Assembly: GCA_903916205.1 (NCBI GenBank)
Contig: CAIWVX010000068.1
Location: forward strand, 1 to 6,808
Direction: 5' to 3'
Length of the DNA: 6,808 bases
Source of the DNA: an uncultured beta proteobacterium
GTDB lineage: Bacteria > Pseudomonadota > Gammaproteobacteria > Burkholderiales > Rhodocyclaceae
The translations under genes and the position numbers were made by a program. How positions within the stretch are numbered: position 1 is the stretch's first letter; each line of letters opens with the position of its first letter. Below the pieces are notes generated by a model that had not been told where the DNA came from, did no database searches, and saw only the letters and a program-made list of their open reading frames with translations. Of the stretch, positions 1 through 5,523 are shown one piece after another.

Positions 1-20
1 CCCTGGGGGGCGTAGTTCAT
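1..20 (-). CDS. Possible start of an unidentified gene, runs off the left edge
   Basis: On the minus strand an ATG at 20-18 opens a frame reading MNYAPQ before the sequence ends. It lies 17 bases downstream of the def stop codon, which would suit the next gene of the same transcription unit. Six codons cannot identify a product and no strong ribosome binding site is visible, so this may be chance. Confidence 0.2.
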
Positions 21-37
21 GCCGTCAGATTTTTGGC

Positions 38-625
38 TCATGGGAACACTTTGGGCTTTGGTTTCGCGGCTTCGCGGGTGGCTTTGGCGAGAGTTTTAAC
101 GGCGTCGTCGAGCGTGGCGCGGACTTTTTTCGTCATGCGGTCGATGAAGAGCACGCCGTTGAGATGGTCCGCTTCGTGTTGGATGCAGCGGGCGAAGAGA
201 CCGTCGCACACGAGGGCGTGCGGGGAGCCGCGCTCGTCTTGGAATTTCACGGAGATCTTGTCGGGCCGGGCGATGTCGCCGCGGATTTTGGGGAACGAGA
301 GGCAGCCTTCCTCGTAGAGTATCTCTGCGGTGCCATGGGCGACGGTGATATCGGGATTGATGATGGCCATGGGCATGAACAGATCGAGCGGCACGCGGGC
401 ACCGTCGATGGTCCACGTGAAATCTGCGTCGGCTTCGCGCAAATCGACGACGCAGAGTTGGATGGCGTGACCGACCTGTTGAGCGGCGAGGCCGATGCCG
501 GCGGCGTCGTGCATCAGGCCCACCATGTCATTGGCCTGGCGGCGGAGGGCGGCGTCGAAGACGGTGACGCGGGCGCCTTTTTTTCGGAGGATCGGGTCGT
601 TATAGTGGACAATTCGCAAGGACAT
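38..625 (-). CDS. def: Peptide deformylase
   Basis: This cytoplasmic metalloenzyme removes the formyl group from the N-terminal methionine of new proteins. The 195-residue product shows all three family motifs in order: GIGLAAQQ (residues 43-50), EEGCLS with the metal-ligand cysteine C108, and QHEADHLNG with H150, E151 and H154. The start at 625 (MSLRIVHYNDP) was chosen because deformylases begin just before such a DPxLR segment; the open frame extends upstream to 919, but that part antisenses the TPR gene's own frame and has no deformylase character. No Shine-Dalgarno sequence precedes the ATG. The length is slightly above the usual 165-190 because of a Lys/Ala/Pro-rich tail (about residues 165-195). 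It follows the TPR gene by 79 bases on the same strand. It is host chromosome and unrelated to the phage that starts near 1097. The function is secure; the host taxon is an inference. Confidence 0.96.
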   Translation of the reverse strand: MSLRIVHYNDPILRKKGARVTVFDAALRRQANDMVGLMHDAAGIGLAAQQVGHAIQLCVVDLREADADFTWTIDGARVPLDLFMPMAIINPDITVAHGTAEILYEEGCLSFPKIRGDIARPDKISVKFQDERGSPHALVCDGLFARCIQHEADHLNGVLFIDRMTKKVRATLDDAVKTLAKATREAAKPKPKVFP

Positions 626-649
626 CGGTCGGTGTGTCGCACGAGCGTG

Positions 650-674
650 GGTTTGCGACCTTCGCCCGCAAACC
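650..674. repeat. Inverted repeat in the TPR-def gap
   Basis: GGTTTGCG (650-657) and CGCAAACC (667-674) form a perfect 8-bp stem with a 9-base loop between the TPR stop and the def start. No T-run follows on the minus strand, so it is not a classical intrinsic terminator. It could attenuate or shape the def leader; the role is unknown. Confidence 0.5.
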
Positions 675-704
675 AATACTGAGGTCGGCGAGAGGCACGC
701 TGGT

Positions 705-1096
705 CTACGGCTGTTTCGCGGCTTCGCGCTGGCGTTCGCGGAGGGCGGCGAGGTTGCGCTGCGCATCGGCGTAGTCGGGTTTGATGCGCAGGGCGGCTTC
801 GCAGTGGGCGATGGCTTCGGCGAGGCGGCCCGATTGCGAGAGCACGACGCCGAGGTTGTTGTGCGGATCGGCAAAGGCGGAATCGAGTTCGATCGCGCGT
901 TCGAAAAAACGAATCGCATCGGGAAGGCGATTGGTTTGGAGAAAAGTGATGGCGAGATTGTTGCAAGCCTTGGGTTGGCGCGGTTGGAGGCGGAGCGTGG
1001 CCTCGTAGTGCGGAATGGCGCGGGCGGGTTGGCCGGTGTGGAGCAAGGCGTTACCGAGATTGTAGTGGGCGTCGGGGTAGTCGGGCTTGAGGCGGA
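705..1096 (-). CDS. Tetratricopeptide-repeat protein, 5' end missing
   Basis: TPR proteins are helical scaffolds for protein-protein contacts. The visible C-terminal part, about 130 residues, holds at least three TPR units: one starting near LKPDYPDAHYNLGNAL, one near CNNLAITFLQTNRLPDAI, one near PHNNLGVVLSQSGRLAEAI, and the helix after LRIKPDYADAQRNLAAL. Each has the usual spacing of N-L-G and A-x-x-x-[YFH]-E positions. The frame stays open on the minus strand to 1229, but everything beyond about 1097 is the reverse complement of the phage rep gene and loses TPR character (MNAASRISPVART...), so that start is not real. The gene is therefore truncated at the junction. It ends with TAG at 707-705, 79 bases before def. 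Its specific partner cannot be inferred. Confidence 0.85.
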
Positions 1097-1195
1097 CGGC
1101 GCGTAATGTTCGTTCGTGGCTCAATCTGCCGGGGTGGTGTAAGCCGTTGTTCGGCGTTGGCGAGTTGGTTCGCAAGTCCGGGGCGTTGGTGGTTC
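1097..1195 (+). repeat. 99-bp direct repeat, left copy (circular phage overlap)
   Basis: This stretch is identical, base for base, to 6710-6808, which reaches the last base of the window. The copies diverge one base before 1097 (A at 1096, G at 6709). Both copies read in the same frame of the phage rep gene. The offset of 5613 bases gives the circular genome length. A perfect repeat of this size ending exactly at the sequence end is typical of the shared k-mer where an assembler re-enters a circle. Confidence 0.97.
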
Positions 1196-1338
1196 GTGCC
1201 ACTGGCGAAATTCTTGAGGCGGCGTTCAAGGCGGTTCAGATACCGGGTGGTCTGCATATCGTCGCGTTGCGGGAACTGCCTCCGGTGGCTCCTGAGTTTG
1301 AACGTTGCGGGGCTTACTCGTCGGTGAGGTTTGCGTAA
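1097..1338 (+). CDS. Inovirus replication protein, C-terminal part (continues from 6808)
   Basis: This is the 3' end of the gene that begins at 6121. The first complete codon of the shared segment is at 1099 and codes for residue 198; the fragment ends at TAA 1336-1338 with ...YSSVRFA, giving residues 198-276 of the reconstructed protein. The conserved catalytic motifs are all in the other part, so this piece alone cannot be a nickase. The in-frame TTG at 1087 lies in bacterial sequence and has no meaning. The gene is not biologically broken: joining 6808 to 1196 restores one uninterrupted reading frame. Confidence 0.9.
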
Positions 1339-1345
1339 AAGCACA

Positions 1346-1403
1346 GTCAAAAGCGTGGCATCGCTGGGAAGCGCCCTGCTCTTTTGACCGTTCTTTTTGG
1401 TGG
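1346..1403 (+). promoter_or_regulatory. Hairpin plus f1-like CGTTCTTT sequence between rep and the coat gene
   Basis: GTCAAAAG (1346-1353) and CTTTTGAC (1381-1388) form a perfect 8-bp outer stem. Inside it CGCT/AGCG (1362-1365 and 1370-1373) form a small hairpin with a GGGA loop. Directly after lies CGTTCTTTTTGGTGG (1389-1403). The stem plus the T-run fits a terminator for the rep operon. The TTGACC at 1384-1389 also fits a -35 box for the coat gene, though no good -10 is visible. The CGTTCTTT core and nearby GTGG recall the nick region of the f1/M13 plus-strand origin, so this may be the replication origin. These roles are not exclusive; only the inverted repeat itself is certain. Confidence 0.5.
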
Positions 1404-1437
1404 CATTTCGCTGCCGGTGCGGTGTTTGGAAAATCTC

Positions 1438-1635
1438 ATGAACAAAATTCATGCTTTGCGCTTGGCGCTGGTGTCTGGTCTGACTGTTGCCGGTGGTTCT
1501 GCCATGGCTACCGTTCCCGCTGCTGTCGATACGGCTTTGACCGGCATGGCTACCGATGGCGCGACGGTTGCCGGCTTGGTGCTGGTTGCCGTGATCGCAA
1601 TCGTTGCGCTCAAGTTCATCCGCAAGGCGTTCTAA
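1438..1635 (+). CDS. Major coat protein precursor (pVIII-like)
   Basis: This protein forms the helical tube around the phage DNA. The 65-residue precursor has a signal peptide: a basic N-terminus (K3, R8), a hydrophobic core, and a SAMA cleavage site after residue 24. The predicted mature chain has 41 residues, with a short amphipathic start carrying D31 and D40, a membrane span at about 43-58, and a basic tail with K59, R62 and K63 that would face the DNA. This is the standard layout of inovirus coat proteins, a little shorter than M13 pVIII (50) or Pf1 (46). The ATG at 1438 was preferred over the in-frame TTG at 1384 because it starts the signal peptide directly; the binding site (TTGGA, about 8 bases upstream) is modest. 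It is the first gene of the structural module, right after the rep terminator-like hairpin. Confidence 0.92.
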   Translation: MNKIHALRLALVSGLTVAGGSAMATVPAAVDTALTGMATDGATVAGLVLVAVIAIVALKFIRKAF

Positions 1636-1645
1636 AAAAACGTTT

Positions 1646-1659
1646 CCCGACCTGACGGG
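1646..1659. terminator. Weak hairpin after the coat gene
   Basis: CCCG (1646-1649) and CGGG (1656-1659) can pair over a six-base loop, 11 bases after the coat stop. A GT-rich stretch follows, not a clean T-run. Inoviruses usually attenuate transcription after the coat gene so that coat is made in excess, which is the only reason to list this weak structure. Confidence 0.25.
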
Positions 1660-1692
1660 GCGACTCGTTGGGTTGGGTGTTTTGGGGGTCTT

Positions 1693-1923
1693 ATGACTTT
1701 TGATGAATTGGTTTCGCAGGTGTCTGCGTTGCAGGGGCAAGTGGTCGCTTTGCAGTCGTCCGTATTGCAGCTTCAATCCGTTCAAGCGTCGGAAGTCCTC
1801 ACCGTCGAAGATGGGGTCTACGTTGGGTGGCTCATCGGCTCCGCGTTCCTTGCTGTGTTCGCTATTAAATTTTTGTCTCGTGCCTTTCGCGGCGAGACTG
1901 GTGGTGATTATGGTCAATCCTAG
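1693..1923 (+). CDS. Small single-span membrane protein with a coat-like tail, probable minor virion protein
   Basis: The 76-residue product has no signal peptide. Residues 4-33 are rich in Leu, Val and Gln with heptad-like spacing (LVSQVSALQGQVVALQSSVLQ), suggesting a coiled coil. An acidic patch (VED) follows, then a membrane span at about 43-60 and a basic end KFLSRAFR. The stretch FLAVFAIKFLSRAF lines up without gaps with VIAIVALKFIRKAF at the end of the major coat protein, so the two may share ancestry or packing geometry. A clear binding site (GGGGG, 4 bases before ATG) supports the start. Position between coat and pIII-like genes is where Ff phages carry the minor tip proteins pVII and pIX, which also lack signal peptides. 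The role as a minor coat protein is inferred; no family was recognised. Confidence 0.75.
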   Translation: MTFDELVSQVSALQGQVVALQSSVLQLQSVQASEVLTVEDGVYVGWLIGSAFLAVFAIKFLSRAFRGETGGDYGQS

Positions 1924-1984
1924 TTTCTGGCTTCCGGTCATTTGTATTGTGGGGTGTGTATGGATACTTACCCGCGACTGGTAG
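1910..1984 (+). CDS. Candidate 24-residue hydrophobic overlapping gene (pVII/pIX-like size)
   Basis: An ATG at 1910 preceded by GGTGG at a 5-base spacing opens a 24-residue frame ending at TAG 1982-1984. The peptide begins MVNPSFW, has a hydrophobic core (LPVICIVGCVWIL) that could span a membrane, and ends TRDW. It overlaps the last 14 bases of the 76-residue gene in another frame and the first 25 bases of the pIII-like gene, so it bridges the only gap between them. Ff tip proteins pVII and pIX have 32-33 residues with the same layout. The size is small enough for chance, but the start signal, hydrophobicity and location agree. Confidence 0.45.
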   Translation: MVNPSFWLPVICIVGCVWILTRDW

Positions 1985-3315
1985 CACTTGCGGCCTTGGC
2001 TGCGTGTTCGCCTGCGTTTGCGTTTTATCAGACGGTCACGCCTCCTGCCGGCTATGACAATGTGTTGAAAACGTACACTCGCCAACCGGGTGAGCAGGCG
2101 TTTATGAATGGTATTCGGGGTACTGCTAAGGCAACGGCGAATGTTGCGGGTAAAGCGGTGCCTATGGCTGTGGCGTACAAGTTCGGGCCTACTGCGGCGC
2201 GTGTCGCTATGCTGGCGGCGTTCGGTTCGCCTCAATTGTTTTTGGCTGCTGCTGCCGGCGTTGCCATTTACGACTGGTACAAAAATAAGGGCGTCGATGT
2301 TGATTCGACCGGGTTTAGTGAAATGGTCGAGGGCAAGATCATCACCGTTCGCTATAACGTGGGCGGGACTCCCATCGTTTACAAATCGACTCAAGAGGCC
2401 GCTTGTCGTGCCTATTTCCAGTCGGCTGTTGATTCGGTTCAGGCGGGTGATCCGGCTCATACGTACAGTTACGATACGTTCGTAATTTTTGAAGTTGCTT
2501 CTGCTGGTATTCCGGGTCTTTGCAAAGCTCGGCGTCTTACTTGGTATCCTGAGTTCAGCGGGTACATGGTTGGCAATATGTCCGTACCGGTTTACTACTC
2601 GGTCGGTGAGGTCACTACCTCTACTAAAGTGAAGTTAGCAACTCCCGAGGCTTTGGCCGCAAAAATGGGGTCTGCTGCTCTGCCTCCTGATGTTATTGAG
2701 GCTTGGCCTATGCCTGTGCCTTGGCCCATCGAAAAGCCGATACTGAATCCGACTCCGGAAACCCTCGACCCTACGCCTCAGCCTTTGCCCCAGCCCTTGC
2801 GCGTTCCGAGTGGTGATCCAGTCAAACAGGGCACAACACCGGAAACCTACAAAAGCCCGGTCACTGATATTGTGCCCTCGCCGACGGTCGATGATCCTTG
2901 GCGCGTTGATCAGCAGACAAAAGACATTACTTCTCTGTCTCCTGCTCCGTTGGACATTGCGCCTGTGCCTGTCACGCCTCCGGCTGGCGAGACGTCGCAA
3001 CAGAGCTTTGATACTCCCGGCTTGTGCGATCTTTACCCTGATATCTTGGCCTGTGCTAAACCTGAGTTAGGCTCTATTGATCCTTTGAACGTTCCAGATC
3101 AGACAGTGAACGTGTCTATTTCGCCGATGGCTGGTTTCGGTGCTGACAATGCTTCGTGTCCGGCTCCTAAGTCGTTTACCGTTCAGGGGCGTTCGTTCAA
3201 TATGCCGTTTACGCTGATCTGCGACTATGCTTCCGGTTTGCGTCCTCTAATCATCGCGTTCGCGTGGCTTGGTGCTGCTCTAATGCTTATCGCTGCGGGG
3301 CGTCGTAATGGGTAA
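1960..3315 (+). CDS. Host attachment protein (pIII / TspB-like)
   Basis: This 451-residue protein should sit at the virion tip, bind the host receptor and release the particle from the cell. It has a signal peptide (residues 1-21, cleavage after AFA), a hydrophobic alanine-rich stretch at about 77-105, a mixed N-terminal domain to about 240, a proline-rich linker (about 242-345, with repeated PTP, PQPLPQPL and PVPV units), and a C-terminal domain with paired cysteines (356/365 and 400/421) before a membrane anchor at about 429-446 and a basic GRRNG end. The end resembles the TspB family of inovirus attachment proteins (FNMPFTLICDYASGLRPL). The ATG at 1960 follows GGGG at a 6-base spacing and begins the signal peptide; the upstream in-frame TTG at 1942 is not needed. 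The stop overlaps the next gene by 8 bases. Receptor specificity cannot be read from sequence. Confidence 0.88.
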   Translation: MDTYPRLVALAALAACSPAFAFYQTVTPPAGYDNVLKTYTRQPGEQAFMNGIRGTAKATANVAGKAVPMAVAYKFGPTAARVAMLAAFGSPQLFLAAAAGVAIYDWYKNKGVDVDSTGFSEMVEGKIITVRYNVGGTPIVYKSTQEAACRAYFQSAVDSVQAGDPAHTYSYDTFVIFEVASAGIPGLCKARRLTWYPEFSGYMVGNMSVPVYYSVGEVTTSTKVKLATPEALAAKMGSAALPPDVIEAWPMPVPWPIEKPILNPTPETLDPTPQPLPQPLRVPSGDPVKQGTTPETYKSPVTDIVPSPTVDDPWRVDQQTKDITSLSPAPLDIAPVPVTPPAGETSQQSFDTPGLCDLYPDILACAKPELGSIDPLNVPDQTVNVSISPMAGFGADNASCPAPKSFTVQGRSFNMPFTLICDYASGLRPLIIAFAWLGAALMLIAAGRRNG

Positions 3316-3589
3316 CATTGCTCTGTGGCTTGGGACGCTGGCTTGGCCGTTGGTGACTCGTGTTCTGGTGTCCGCTGGCATTGGTACTCTGACGTTTGCG
3401 GGTGTCGCTGCGGCGCTTAATGCTGCGCTTGGGGCGGCTAAGTCTGCGGCGGGGGGCTTGTCCGGTGATATTGCCTCTGTGGTGGCGATTGGCGGCGGTT
3501 TTACGGCTATGTCTATCATTGCCGGGGGTGCGGTTGCTTCGCTGGCCTTTATCGTCTTAAAACGGTTTGCTTTGCAGTCCGGCACATGA
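3308..3589 (+). CDS. Minor coat protein pVI-like (DUF2523 type)
   Basis: The 93-residue product is highly hydrophobic, with about three membrane segments: 5-35, a small Gly/Ala-rich middle segment (38-70), and 66-86, followed by a basic LKRF end. Proteins of this size and composition between the attachment gene and zot are found in most inoviruses and correspond to pVI, which with pIII forms the end cap and takes part in virion release. The start lies inside the end of the pIII-like gene (8-base overlap) with GCGGGG upstream, and the stop overlaps the zot start as ATGA. This tight packing suggests coupled translation of all three. The DUF2523 assignment rests on context and composition, not on a search. 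Confidence 0.8.
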   Translation: MGNIALWLGTLAWPLVTRVLVSAGIGTLTFAGVAAALNAALGAAKSAAGGLSGDIASVVAIGGGFTAMSIIAGGAVASLAFIVLKRFALQSGT

Positions 3590-4575
3590 TTACTCTGATC
3601 ACTGGCGCGCCGGGCGCTGGGAAGTCTGCTGCTCTTGTGTCGTTGCTGTCGGAAATGGCTCAGGGTCGGGTGATCTATTCGTCCGGTATCCCTGATTTGG
3701 CGCTGCCTCATGTGGAACTAGCGGACGTTTCCACTTGGCCGGACGTTGTGCCGGATGGTAGCTGCGTTGTCATTGATGAAGTGCAAAGGGTTTGGCGTCC
3801 ACGTGGGCCGGGTTCTAAGGTGCCTCCGGAGGTTGCTGCTTTGGAAACTCACCGGCACCGGGGTCTTGATTTCTACGTAGTGAGTCAAGCGGCATCGTTG
3901 ATGGATGCTAACGTTCGCCGGCTTGTCGGTCGTCACGTTCATCTGCGTGATATCGGGTTTCTTGGGCGCTGGTGGTATGAATGGCCTGAATGCTGTGATA
4001 ACGCTGCCTCGTCGTGGAAAAATGCGCCGATCAAAAAGCGGTACCGTATTGACAAAACGGTGTTTGATAAATACAAATCGGCGTCGGTTCACATTGCGCC
4101 TGTGCGGTCTTTTCCTCGTGCTGTTCTGCTTCTGGCCGTTCTGATTCCGATCATTCTTGGTCTTGGGTTTTATGCCTATAGGTCGGTCAGTTCTAAAATG
4201 AATCCGTCGAAAACGGCTCCTCCCGTTTCGTCTGCTGGTGTGGCTGGCGCGGCGGGTCGTTCTGGCGGTTCCTATGATGCTTCGGCTTTCGTGCCTCGTG
4301 TTGCGTCCAAGCCTGAGAGCGCCCCGGCCTATGATGGTCTGCGCGTGGTCACGGCGATGCCTAAAGTTGTCGGCGGCTTCTGCTCCGGGTCGGTGTGCAA
4401 GTGCGTGACACAACAAGGAAGTGATCCGGGGATCGGCGATGCAGCTTGCAGGGATTTTGTCGAGCGTCCGCCATTTGATCCCTATCGGGTGGCTCCTGCT
4501 GCTGCGCTTCCTGCTGCGTCGATGCCGGAAACGGCTCCAGTTGCGCGCCCATTGGCTTCGCTTACTTCTTCCTGA
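3586..4575 (+). CDS. zot: Zot/pI-family phage assembly ATPase
   Basis: This inner-membrane motor drives ATP-dependent extrusion and assembly of the filamentous particle. The 329 residues show a Walker A motif GAPGAGKS (7-14), a Walker B motif VVIDEVQ (61-67, D64/E65), the family segment THRHRGLDFYVVSQ (88-101), and a single membrane span at about 179-198. The N-terminal ATPase is cytoplasmic and the C-terminal region (about 200-329) periplasmic; it carries a cysteine cluster C266, C271, C273 and C288 that may form disulfides and contact the outer-membrane channel. The name Zot comes from the Vibrio CTX phage homologue; toxin activity should not be assumed. The start overlaps the previous stop as ATGA and has a poor binding site of its own, so translation is probably coupled. 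No secretin gene follows, so export likely uses a host secretin. Confidence 0.95.
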   Translation: MITLITGAPGAGKSAALVSLLSEMAQGRVIYSSGIPDLALPHVELADVSTWPDVVPDGSCVVIDEVQRVWRPRGPGSKVPPEVAALETHRHRGLDFYVVSQAASLMDANVRRLVGRHVHLRDIGFLGRWWYEWPECCDNAASSWKNAPIKKRYRIDKTVFDKYKSASVHIAPVRSFPRAVLLLAVLIPIILGLGFYAYRSVSSKMNPSKTAPPVSSAGVAGAAGRSGGSYDASAFVPRVASKPESAPAYDGLRVVTAMPKVVGGFCSGSVCKCVTQQGSDPGIGDAACRDFVERPPFDPYRVAPAAALPAASMPETAPVARPLASLTSS

Positions 4576-4594
4576 TAAACAAATGAATTCGGGA

Positions 4595-4626
4595 AGTCCG
4601 GGTAGCGAATAGCGTTAACCCGGACT
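4595..4626 (+). terminator. Strong hairpin after zot, probable terminator or origin/packaging element
   Basis: AGTCCGGGT (4595-4603) and ACCCGGACT (4618-4626) form a perfect 9-bp stem with a 14-base loop, 20 bases after the zot stop. GACGCCTTTTGTCTT follows, so termination of the structural operon is plausible though the T-run is interrupted and offset by several bases. Because the gap lies between convergent genes and has a second hairpin, it is also the kind of place where inoviruses keep packaging signals or second-strand origins. Confidence 0.6.
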
Positions 4627-4641
4627 GACGCCTTTTGTCTT

Positions 4642-4654
4642 ATGGCGAAGCCAT
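4642..4654. repeat. Short hairpin with GAA loop in the zot-repressor gap
   Basis: ATGGC (4642-4646) and GCCAT (4650-4654) pair over a GAA loop; a G-T and a further T-A pair can extend the stem. The octamer GTAGCGAA occurs on both sides of it, at 4602-4609 and 4661-4668. On the minus strand it follows the repressor gene, but no T-run is present. The role is unknown. Confidence 0.5.
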
Positions 4655-4689
4655 GAAAGCGTAGCGAAACATCAACGATTCTTTTTCTA

Positions 4690-5115
4690 CTACACTTTTG
4701 CAAAGTTCAAAGCGTTTGCAGGTTGAAAACGATGTAAACAGTTTATACATCGTATGAAGTGGGAAACTGCTTCATTAGCTGAAACTGACAAAATCGCTGC
4801 GGCCTTTGTTCCAGATGTAACGATTGCCGCGCCAGTCGCTACCAGTGCTTTTTTTAGGGCTTTGCTGAGTAGCTCTCCCTTCTTGGTTCCCTCGTAGTGG
4901 CTTACTACTGCTCGTGCGACCCATGCGCTGGCGTCGTATCCGGTGAGTTCTGCCAATAGTGCCACGTCTGCTGGTGGGCAGGTTCTAACTCCTTTCCTCC
5001 ATTGGCTGATTGTGGCGCGGCCTACCTGCAACGCTTGCGCTGTCTTGTAGTCGCTGCCTGTGATTGCCTTGGCTTCGTCTAATAGTCGATCTAAATAGTC
5101 AGGTTTGATTTGCAA
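4690..5115 (-). CDS. Phage repressor, helix-turn-helix protein
   Basis: The product is a 141-residue putative transcription repressor coded opposite to all other phage genes, the usual place for an inovirus immunity regulator. Residues 22-45 hold a Cro/CI-type helix-turn-helix (DYKTAQALQVGRATISQWRK), followed by a helical segment (CPPADVALLAELTGYDASAW). The layout resembles phage-related DUF3693 proteins, a match made by eye. The C-terminal part has an Ala/Val/Ile-rich stretch (about 90-110) that could be membrane-associated or a packing core, then a Cys/His segment (CINCLHRF). The start is a TTG at 5115-5113, with GGAAAC just upstream; an in-frame stop lies at 5130-5128, so no ATG is available. 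The rare start may keep repressor levels low. It probably binds the divergent region 5116-5216 and controls the replication operon. Confidence 0.82.
   Translation of the reverse strand: MQIKPDYLDRLLDEAKAITGSDYKTAQALQVGRATISQWRKGVRTCPPADVALLAELTGYDASAWVARAVVSHYEGTKKGELLSKALKKALVATGAAIVTSGTKAAAILSVSANEAVSHFIRCINCLHRFQPANALNFAKV
4729..4753. repeat. Imperfect palindrome inside the repressor gene's 3' end
   Basis: ACGATGTA (4729-4736) and TACATCGT (4746-4753) are perfect inverted copies, with an AAC/GTT match continuing inward after a two-base bulge. The repeat lies within codons of the C-terminal Cys/His segment. It might be an accessory binding site or an RNA hairpin; it may also be a chance product of AT-rich coding sequence. 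Confidence 0.4.
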
Positions 5116-5216
5116 AGTTTCCGGCCTTTATGTTATCGTTTGCGTACGTTTCCATTTGGGATCGTTTATTTACTCGGTAATTCGAGTTTATCCAAAAACC
5201 ATCAAAGGCATCAACC
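5116..5216. promoter_or_regulatory. Divergent control region with candidate operators
   Basis: This 101-bp AT-rich gap separates the repressor start from the ssDNA-binding gene and must hold both promoters. It contains the palindrome ACTCG-GTAATT-CGAGT (5172-5187) and two direct copies of ATCGTTT (5135-5141 and 5161-5167), whose starts are 26 bases apart, plus CGTACG (5143-5148). These are the best operator candidates for the helix-turn-helix protein. A weak rightward promoter could be TTGCGT (5140-5145) with TTTATT (5165-5170), though the spacing of 19 is long. AAAGG about 10 bases before 5217 is the binding site of the next gene. No site is proven. Confidence 0.5.
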
Positions 5217-5510
5217 ATGATCAAAATTGTTATTTCCTCGCCCTCCATCGTCGAGCGTAAGGGCGTTTCGAAAACAACGAACAAAGACTACCACTTGCGC
5301 ATCCAGACCGGCCACGCTTTCGGCGTTGATACGGATGGCGTCATCGGTGAGTTTCCCGACAAGTTCGAAATCCTTCTTGACAAGGATCAGACTCCATACG
5401 CCAAAGGCGTTTACACCCTTTCCCCCTCTGCTGTGTTTGTCAGTCGTGAAGGACGGCTGGATATCCGTCCACGGTTGATGCCTGTTCCGACTGGCAAATC
5501 TGCGGCGTGA
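5217..5510 (+). CDS. Single-stranded DNA-binding protein (gpV-like)
   Basis: This 97-residue protein should coat newly made viral single strands, stop complementary-strand synthesis and hand the DNA to the assembly machine at the membrane. The core aligns by eye with M13 gpV: here QTPYAKGVYTL (58-68) matches gpV GQPAYAPGLYTV, and EGRLDIRPRLMPV (78-90) matches the gpV end GSLMIDRLRLVP. The length is close to gpV (87). It opens the replication operon directly after the control region, at an ATG with AAAGG upstream, and its stop is 13 bases before the next gene. The short basic tail after residue 90 is not seen in M13. The fold assignment is secure; a structure prediction should give an OB fold. 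Confidence 0.88.
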   Translation: MIKIVISSPSIVERKGVSKTTNKDYHLRIQTGHAFGVDTDGVIGEFPDKFEILLDKDQTPYAKGVYTLSPSAVFVSREGRLDIRPRLMPVPTGKSAA

Positions 5511-5523
5511 GGGGGAAACCTCT

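Noticed and set aside
164..682. 172-codon plus-strand frame opposite def
   Set aside because: It mirrors the deformylase coding sequence, whose three motifs are intact on the minus strand.
1051..2460. 469-codon open frame on the minus strand across the junction, coat and attachment genes
   Set aside because: It is antisense to well-supported genes and crosses the chimeric join. Phage codons often end in T and rarely in A, so the complementary frame seldom meets a stop. The product is Arg/Ser/Thr-rich without domains.
3280..4416. Long minus-strand open frames opposite the pVI-like and zot genes (3280-3711 and 3718-4416)
   Set aside because: They have the same third-position bias, low-complexity basic products, and complete overlap with genes that have clear motifs.
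3586..4575. Reading the Zot-family protein as a toxin
   Set aside because: The Walker motifs, membrane span and gene order show a phage assembly ATPase. The name is historical and no evidence for toxicity is visible.
5111..5138. Possible dif-type attachment site: TTATGTTA at 5128-5135 matches a XerD half-site
   Set aside because: The position where the XerC arm should be (5111-5121) does not match, and the central region is GC-rich, so the half match is likely chance.
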